From Paludibacteraceae bacterium (GTDB lineage: Bacteria > Bacteroidota > Bacteroidia > Bacteroidales > Paludibacteraceae), in NCBI GenBank assembly GCA_017517845.1, contig JAFWXW010000020.1, positions 1-49,314 on the forward strand: a stretch of DNA of 49,314 nucleotides, in the 5' to 3' direction. The notes beneath the pieces are model-generated. The model did not search any database and was not told the DNA's origin. It was given only the letters and a program-made list of their open reading frames with translations. Below are positions 43,704 to 49,314 of the stretch, piece by piece (the stretch's first letter is position 1; each line of letters starts with the position of its first letter). The position numbers were made by a program, and so were the translations under genes.

Positions 43704-44384
43704 TTCTGGATATAGTTCTGGTTTTTCTTCTAGAACATTTCCTATAACCACAACGTCTGCGCCAGAAGCGTAGGCGTTTTTTAATGCTTCCACTGTGCGT
43801 ATTCCACCACCCACTATAAGAGGAACTGAAATATTCTTTTTAACTGCACTTATCATCTCTGCAGGCACAGGTCTATCTGCCCCACTACCCGCTTCTAGAT
43901 AAATGGAACGCATACCCAAAAGTTCACCTGCCACAGCTGTGCAAACAGCTATTTCAACTTTGTTGGAAGGAATAGGTTTGGTATTACTAATATATTCCAC
44001 ACTAGTCATTCTGCCACTTTCTATGAGCATATAGCCCACAGGCACAACCTTTAAACCAGATTTCTTAATTGAAATAGAAGACAGTACATGCTGACCTATC
44101 AAATAATCTGGATTTCTGCCAGAGATAAGTGAAAGGTACATTAAGGCATCAGCTTGGGGAGTAAACTGAGATGCATTTCCAGGAAATAAAATTATAGGAA
44201 TATCTAGATATTGGCGTATTAGATTAATAGTTTCATCTATAGAAGCAGAAGTTGTGCTTCCACCCACCAATATATAATGAGGGGGTATTTGTTGCATTTT
44301 TTGCAACAAATCTATCAAACAATCGACCCCGTATTTACCGGGGTCGATTAATATTGCTAATTGTTTTTCTTTATTTGAGAACAC
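43677..44384 (-). CDS. Geranylgeranylglyceryl phosphate synthase family protein
   Basis: 235 residues, GTG start overlapping the branching-enzyme stop (TAGTG). A TIM-barrel enzyme joining a polyprenyl diphosphate to glycerol-1-phosphate. ILIDPGKYG, ILVGGSTTSA, ILFPGNASQ, YLEAGSGADRPVP and LIVGGGIRTVE are the phosphate-binding loops of the PcrB/GGGPS family. In Bacteroidetes the chain length and role are not settled. It converges on the ABC transporter gene with a 27-base overlap of coding ends. Confidence 0.93.
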   Translation of the reverse strand: MFSNKEKQLAILIDPGKYGVDCLIDLLQKMQQIPPHYILVGGSTTSASIDETINLIRQYLDIPIILFPGNASQFTPQADALMYLSLISGRNPDYLIGQHVLSSISIKKSGLKVVPVGYMLIESGRMTSVEYISNTKPIPSNKVEIAVCTAVAGELLGMRSIYLEAGSGADRPVPAEMISAVKKNISVPLIVGGGIRTVEALKNAYASGADVVVIGNVLEEKPELYPELFETLALL

Positions 44385-46417
44385 TATTTTTTAGGTTTTC
44401 TACCTCTCTTTTTAGGTTCTGGTTTTTTGCGTAATACAAACGCAGAACGAGAAGGTATATAAAGACTTAACCAACCCTTGTCTGGATATTCTTCTGATGG
44501 TCTGGTGAAGTGGTGAATTGTTTCATCAGAAAGACCGAAACCACCAAATTCTTTAGAGTCTGTATTTAATACCATTTCATATTCTCCTGGTTGAACAAGC
44601 ATACCATAATCTGAGAATGATTTATATGGGTGGAAGTTAAATACAAATAATAAGTCTCCACGACCGTATGCAATAACTTGGTCACCAGAATTATCCCAGT
44701 ATTTATATAAATTGACACCTATATAATTTTTTTCTGAGGTAATAAGATTAACCATTGCTTGGTCAAATTTTGCAAGGTCTTGATATAGATAATTTTCATT
44801 ATCCACAAGTTCCCATTGTCTGCGAGCATATTTGTGTGACCAACCATTTCCTTCACGTGGGAAGTCTATCCATTCTGGGTGACCAAATTCATTACCCATA
44901 AAGTTTAGATAACCACCATTGATAGTAGAAGCTGTGATAAGGCGAATCATCTTGTGAAGAGCAACACCTCTATCCACCATATATGTAGTATCACCTTTTT
45001 GCATGTGCCAATACATATCTGCATCTATTAGGCGGAAGATAATAGTTTTGTCACCTACTAGTGCTTGGTCGTGGCTTTCTGCGTATGAAATAGTTTTTTC
45101 ATCTGCACGACGGTTTGTCAATTCCCAGAACAAGTGACCAGGTTTCCAGTTTTCGTCTGTATATTCTTTGATATATTTAATCCAAAGATCTGGAATACCC
45201 ATTGCCATACGATAATCAAATCCCATACCACCATCTTCAAATTTGCTTGCAAGACCTGGCATACCGCTCATTTCTTCTGCAATAGTAATAGCATTAGGAT
45301 TTACTTGGTGTATCAATTTATTTGCTAATGTTAGATAACAAATAGCATCACCATCTTGGTTAATATTATAATAATCTGCATAACCACTGAATGCTTCACC
45401 TAAACCATGACTTAGATATAACATAGAAGTCACACCATCAAAACGGAAACCATCAAAATGATATTCGTCTAACCAGAATTTACAGTTGGATAATAAGAAG
45501 TGTAACACTTCATTTTTACCATAATCAAAACACAAAGAGTCCCATGCTGGGTGCTCTCTACGACCACCATCGTGGAAATATTGATATGGAGTACCATCAA
45601 AACGACCTAAACCTTCAACCTCATTTTTCACTGCGTGAGAATGAACAATATCCATGATAACAGCAATGCCCATACCATGTGCAGTATCAATTAGTTCTTT
45701 TAATTCTTCTGGTGTACCAAAACGAGAAGATGCAGCGAAGAAACTAGATACATGATATCCAAAAGAACCATAATATGGGTGTTCTTGGATTGCCATAATT
45801 TGAATGGCATTATATCCAGATTTCTTTACACGAGGTAATACATTTTTGGTAAATTCTGCATATGTCCCTACCTTTTCTTCATTAGTTGCCATACCTATGT
45901 GGCATTCATAAATCATCAAAGGATTTGTATTTGGAACGAACTTATTATGTTTAAACTTGTATGGTTTAGCAGGATTCCAAACTTGTGCACTAAAAATCTT
46001 AGTATTGTCATCTTGAACCACTCTTCTGCACCAAGCAGGAATACGTTCTCCACTGCCACCTGGCCAACATACAACTAATTTATATAATTGTCCATGTGTT
46101 AATGCTTTTTCTGGGAAGAATCCTTCAAATACACCATTGCCGATAGGCTTAAGTTTATAAGATTCTAAGCGTTGCCATTGGTTAAAGTCCCCTATAACAA
46201 AAATGTCTGTTGCATTAGGTGCCCACTCACGCAGAACCCAACCATCAGGTTGTTTGTGTAAACCAAAATATAGGTAACCAGAAGCAAAATCTGATAAAGT
46301 GGTTACACCATACTGAGTTAGTTCTTTTTCTCTCTGTAATGCATACGCATATCGTCCTTCTATTGCTGAGCGATATGGTTCCAACCAAGGGTCATTTTGA
46401 ATAATTTTTAGGTCCAT
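44384..46417 (-). CDS. glgB: 1,4-alpha-glucan branching enzyme (GH13_8 type)
   Basis: 677 residues. It makes alpha-1,6 branches in glycogen-like glucan. N-terminal CBM48-like domain (WVLREWAPNATDIFVIGDFNQW), then the GH13 barrel: DIVHSHAVKN, the nucleophile region FDGFRFDGVTSMLY (near 326), the acid/base in AEEMSGMPG (near 380), and YAESHDQA (near 448). FRFDGVTSMLY with the short N-terminus is characteristic of the eukaryotic-like subfamily 8. The Lys/Arg-rich tail KKPEPKKRGRKPKK is unusual. Confidence 0.95.
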   Translation of the reverse strand: MDLKIIQNDPWLEPYRSAIEGRYAYALQREKELTQYGVTTLSDFASGYLYFGLHKQPDGWVLREWAPNATDIFVIGDFNQWQRLESYKLKPIGNGVFEGFFPEKALTHGQLYKLVVCWPGGSGERIPAWCRRVVQDDNTKIFSAQVWNPAKPYKFKHNKFVPNTNPLMIYECHIGMATNEEKVGTYAEFTKNVLPRVKKSGYNAIQIMAIQEHPYYGSFGYHVSSFFAASSRFGTPEELKELIDTAHGMGIAVIMDIVHSHAVKNEVEGLGRFDGTPYQYFHDGGRREHPAWDSLCFDYGKNEVLHFLLSNCKFWLDEYHFDGFRFDGVTSMLYLSHGLGEAFSGYADYYNINQDGDAICYLTLANKLIHQVNPNAITIAEEMSGMPGLASKFEDGGMGFDYRMAMGIPDLWIKYIKEYTDENWKPGHLFWELTNRRADEKTISYAESHDQALVGDKTIIFRLIDADMYWHMQKGDTTYMVDRGVALHKMIRLITASTINGGYLNFMGNEFGHPEWIDFPREGNGWSHKYARRQWELVDNENYLYQDLAKFDQAMVNLITSEKNYIGVNLYKYWDNSGDQVIAYGRGDLLFVFNFHPYKSFSDYGMLVQPGEYEMVLNTDSKEFGGFGLSDETIHHFTRPSEEYPDKGWLSLYIPSRSAFVLRKKPEPKKRGRKPKK

Positions 46418-46422
46418 AATAA

Positions 46423-48012
46423 TTAGGTATTTTGATGTTCGTGACGAAGTAAATCGTTAATTCTCTTTACTGGGTTAAAATTTTTAATAGGAATCTCTAC
46501 AAATATGGTATTCCAATCAGACATTCCTCCATTCCAAAGTCCTGCTCTTTCCAATCTTATAGCTTCTTGACCAGCAGATCTTTTTGGGAGTAACATATAT
46601 TCATCTGGATTAGAATATTTATTTAGATCAAATTTTCTACCTTTATAGTCTGCGATATAACATACCATATCAACAGGATTAAAATGTGTAGAAGATATGA
46701 ATAATTTTTCGTATTCTGTGTTACCAGCAATTTGGTAAAAATCTATTATTTGCAAAGATATAGTTCCGTCTGAGTTCTTAACCCAACAAGGCATTCCCCC
46801 CATTTCCTCTTCATTCTTAACCATTCCACACACTCTCAGAGGACGATTTAATTTATTTCTTAAATATTCATATTGTTCTTCACGTGCCATAAGTAGAATT
46901 TTATCACGCTTCACATTTAGAACATTTTCTACGAAATTGATAATTTCTATTAATTGGTCATCAGGTACATCACCTTTGTCTAATAGTCTCAAAAATTTAC
47001 TAATAGATTTTTGGCAATTAATTAATATGCCACCCATCATCTTCCTATACTCTACTACCTGTTTTTTTAATATATCTGGTGATTGATTATCTATATTTTT
47101 GATAAACACCAAATCATTTTTTAGGGAGTTCATATTTTCTAATAATGCTCCGTGACCTGCTTGTTTCAATACTAAATTACCGTGTTCATTTCTGCATGGG
47201 GCACCAGTTTTAGTAAGCATTATAGCATCTGTGGCATGACTCTGAGTTTGAAGTATAACAGAAAAATTCACTCCTAGTTTCTTTTCTATAGGAAGTTTAA
47301 AATCTCTGATATAATCTTGAATCATCTCTTTATGTTCGTCATTCACCGTGAAACAAACATTCACTTCCTTATTTTTTCCAGACAACATAGCACATTCTAT
47401 CAAGGTCTCTTGAATAGGTGTGCGTGTATCCTCAAATGAAGCATAATATTTCTGGATTTTTTTGGGAAGGTATTTTTGGATAGAAACAAATCTTTTTGAT
47501 TTATCAGTGTGGAACTTAAACATTGAAACAGGGTACTTCAAATAATTCAACCCTTTCTCTGTCAACATATAATCCACAATTCTTTTATATTGTCCTTCTT
47601 CTAATAATTCCTGAACATCTTTTTTGTCTAGAGCCATAAAAAATTTATTAAGCTCATTATAAAAAGCGAAAGAAGGTAAATGTTTAAAGAAGTTTTTCTC
47701 AAAATTGGTAGTAGGTTCTGTTTTGTCAGACTTCAAGAAGTTGTTTAGATTTCTCAAAAATCTATTGGCACGTCCAGAAGCTGGAATAAAATGCACTACA
47801 GAAGATTTTTTAGACAAATAAGTTTCCCAACGGTTAATATAGTTTTCTTTTTCGGAATCATTAAAAATCAATATACCATCATCAATAGATGCTGTTCTAA
47901 TAATATTAGGCACATTCACTCCTTTGGAGATTTTGACCATTTGGTCTTTAACCTCTTCTGCAGAAATGCCTTTTTGGGCCAAAAATTCTATATCTAACTC
48001 TGTTAAGTTCAT
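46423..48012 (-). CDS. DUF4301 family protein (nucleotidyltransferase-like)
   Basis: 529 residues matching the Bacteroidetes DUF4301 family. VHFIPASGRANRFLRNL near residues 73-89 resembles the nucleotide-binding loop of sugar-phosphate nucleotidyltransferases, and KQAGHGALLENMNSLKNDLVFIKNIDNQ resembles the UDP-sugar pyrophosphorylase GHGD...NVDN block. So it may activate a sugar phosphate; that is inference. It lies five bases upstream of glgB in a three-gene operon, which supports a role in glucan or sugar-nucleotide metabolism. Confidence 0.85.
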   Translation of the reverse strand: MNLTELDIEFLAQKGISAEEVKDQMVKISKGVNVPNIIRTASIDDGILIFNDSEKENYINRWETYLSKKSSVVHFIPASGRANRFLRNLNNFLKSDKTEPTTNFEKNFFKHLPSFAFYNELNKFFMALDKKDVQELLEEGQYKRIVDYMLTEKGLNYLKYPVSMFKFHTDKSKRFVSIQKYLPKKIQKYYASFEDTRTPIQETLIECAMLSGKNKEVNVCFTVNDEHKEMIQDYIRDFKLPIEKKLGVNFSVILQTQSHATDAIMLTKTGAPCRNEHGNLVLKQAGHGALLENMNSLKNDLVFIKNIDNQSPDILKKQVVEYRKMMGGILINCQKSISKFLRLLDKGDVPDDQLIEIINFVENVLNVKRDKILLMAREEQYEYLRNKLNRPLRVCGMVKNEEEMGGMPCWVKNSDGTISLQIIDFYQIAGNTEYEKLFISSTHFNPVDMVCYIADYKGRKFDLNKYSNPDEYMLLPKRSAGQEAIRLERAGLWNGGMSDWNTIFVEIPIKNFNPVKRINDLLRHEHQNT

Positions 48013-48033
48013 CTAAATATCATATAAGATAAA

Positions 48034-48065
48034 CAAAGATAGATATTAAAACACTAAAAAGCAAA
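48034..48065 (-). promoter_or_regulatory. DUF4301-glgB operon promoter (TTTG - 20 - TATCTTTG)
   Basis: The -7 TATCTTTG (48034-48041) and -33 TTTG (48062-48065) are separated by exactly 20 bases, 21 bases before the ATG. Confidence 0.8.
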
Positions 48066-48086
48066 TTTTATAGTTTATTTTTTACC

Positions 48087-49241
48087 TTATTTTTGCTCTA
48101 CAACCTCACTTTCCTCTATTTCTTCTACTTCTGCTTTATTCCAATAGAGATAAAGCCTATCATTTGCCTTAGATTCTTCTTCTTTTATCACAAAAAGTGG
48201 AATTTCTTTATTCCAATTTTGGTATTGAGCATTGCGGGTTGTATCTTCTACAAATGATTTCACATTGTATGCCCAATCTATCCATTTTGAATCTTCCGCT
48301 CCACGTAAATCTCTATATCTACTACTCCTTCCCACATGATTATTATGCAAATCCATAACCATATCACAAGGAGCATTAGAGGCAGCATTCTCCCAATACA
48401 CATCCATAATCAGCCACGCCAAAGGACTTCCCACATAATTTCTAAGCATAGTATTTACAAAAAGGTGTTTATATGCATCTCCTTTTCTACCATCTTTGGT
48501 CAAACCGGGATAGAAAAATTCTGCCACGTATGTGGCACGTGCCTTACTCTGCATTATTCTAAAAAACACATGAGAACCCATTCCCGAAGTCAGCAAAGAG
48601 ATGAGCATACTTTCTTTCATATAATAAGGCACACTATCTTCTGAAAGTTTTTTATCTACATTCCACAAACTATCTTTCACCTCTATTTCTGAGATATGTT
48701 CCAATGTTACAAAGTGAGCAGTATCGGCAAGAGCATTAAGTTTATTAAATATTTTTTGTTCTGAATTTGATAGATACAAAAAACCTACTTCATCGCTGTC
48801 TGATTTCTTCTCCAAACTAACTTTTTCTGCGAATGAAGGCATGTGATAACCATCTTGACATCTAAAAGAAGGAGTTCTTCTTGTCATATCAGGAATTAAA
48901 TCTTTTGCCCTACCCTCTATCTTTTCCACCAAACCAATATATGCCAAATTTGGGAATAAAGTAATAAGTCTTTTTTCTAAATAAGATTTTATAGGAATAT
49001 TATTCTCCCTTATATACTTTGCCTCCACTGTATTGTACTTATCCCTAGTACTATCCCATACACTTTCATACTCTCTAGAAAGCACATATAAGACCTCCGA
49101 TGGGAAAGATGGTATTAATGTAGTATCCACCTGAATAGTTGGTTCTATTTCTATTTGTGGAGTCTCTACTGCTTTCTTTGTCTTACATGAATAAAAAGTA
49201 AAAAGTAGTAATGTTAATAATATAATGTATGTAGGTTTCAT
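48087..49241 (-). CDS. Lipoprotein with DUF6973-like domain
   Basis: 384 residues. Lipoprotein signal with FTFYSC, Cys19 lipidated, so anchored in the envelope. The region near residues 255-310 (KGDAYKHLFVNTMLRNYVGSPLAWLIMDVYWENAASNAPCDMVMDLHNNHVGR) has the DAxxH...D..E...MDLxNNxxGR layout of DUF6973. The conserved His, Asp and Glu suggest a metal or hydrolytic site, but no activity is known to me. The acidic C-terminus EVEEIEESEVVEQK ends the protein. A TATTTTTG box lies at 49264-49271 on the minus strand. Confidence 0.75.
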   Translation of the reverse strand: MKPTYIILLTLLLFTFYSCKTKKAVETPQIEIEPTIQVDTTLIPSFPSEVLYVLSREYESVWDSTRDKYNTVEAKYIRENNIPIKSYLEKRLITLFPNLAYIGLVEKIEGRAKDLIPDMTRRTPSFRCQDGYHMPSFAEKVSLEKKSDSDEVGFLYLSNSEQKIFNKLNALADTAHFVTLEHISEIEVKDSLWNVDKKLSEDSVPYYMKESMLISLLTSGMGSHVFFRIMQSKARATYVAEFFYPGLTKDGRKGDAYKHLFVNTMLRNYVGSPLAWLIMDVYWENAASNAPCDMVMDLHNNHVGRSSRYRDLRGAEDSKWIDWAYNVKSFVEDTTRNAQYQNWNKEIPLFVIKEEESKANDRLYLYWNKAEVEEIEESEVVEQK

Positions 49242-49289
49242 TTAAAATAACAATTTAGAAGTACAAAAATAACAAATAATTACTAAATA

Positions 49290-49310
49290 ATTCCTAATTC
49301 CTAATTCCTA
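49290..49310. repeat. TTAGGAR heptamer repeat at the window edge
   Basis: At least three ATTCCTA units (TTAGGAA on the minus strand), running off the window. Confidence 0.8.
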
Positions 49311-49314
49311 ATTC

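Overview
The window looks like a chromosomal segment of a Bacteroidota bacterium, most likely order Bacteroidales. Evidence for this: AT-rich DNA; promoters of the Bacteroidetes type (TTTG, a 20-base spacer, TAnnTTTG) at the transketolase, SRP RNA, tRNA-Asp and DUF4301 genes; GldD and a type IX secretion (CHU_C) protein; a bactofilin; DUF3078 and DUF4301 proteins; and a bacterial GGGP-type synthase. The species cannot be fixed from the sequence alone.

Layout. 1-3.6 kb: end of a Fic gene, a run of intergenic hairpins, an alpha/beta hydrolase, a CPBP protease and a UbiA-type prenyltransferase. 3.7-8.4 kb: DUF3078 protein, PyrD and PyrK (pyrimidine synthesis), an XRE regulator facing a 480-base field of TGTAAA/TTTACA motifs, and MazG. 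8.5-16 kb: tRNA-Lys, MntP, transketolase, a metallophosphoesterase that seems to start at ATA, a bactofilin, SRP RNA, a T9SS cargo protein and AspS. 15.8-19.2 kb: a possible preQ1-like leader, queD-queE-folE, gldD, an Sfp-type transferase and tRNA-Asp. 19.2-22.2 kb: a second Fic protein with an unusual operator/terminator palindrome, a Cu/Zn permease with an HMA tail, YccF and a small membrane protein.

22.3-36.9 kb is an accessory island, all on the minus strand. Its centre holds an ECF-like sigma factor, a 1396-residue SF1 helicase and a 706-residue PLD-type nuclease (two bases apart, sharing an IF2_N-like N-terminal domain), three divergent proteins that look like members of the uracil-DNA-glycosylase superfamily, and an LPD3-like protein. 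At each end lies a related set of tiny genes: a Gly/Ala-rich membrane protein with a conserved VTVTT N-terminus, other Gly/Ala-rich small proteins, and a 47-51 residue six-cysteine zinc ribbon with an acidic tail. Three of these ribbon genes (22873-23016, 24709-24864, 36316-36471) are easily missed. I infer an uncharacterised nucleic-acid-directed system, perhaps defence or genome maintenance, with membrane components. This is the most interesting part of the window.

37-49.3 kb returns to housekeeping genes: LepA, an NhaD-like antiporter, PurB (bracketed by inverted copies of a structured repeat), an MsbA-like ABC transporter, and a convergent operon of DUF4301, branching enzyme and GGGP synthase, then a lipoprotein.

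Several intergenic repeat families recur: a structured repeat of about 110-125 bases (3 copies) whose terminal stem changes while staying paired; TTAGGAR heptamer runs (4 places); chains of short GC-rich hairpins (3 places); an AAACCTTGCC/GCAAGGTTT terminator family; and a UUCG-type hairpin found both as a terminator and inside a coding sequence.
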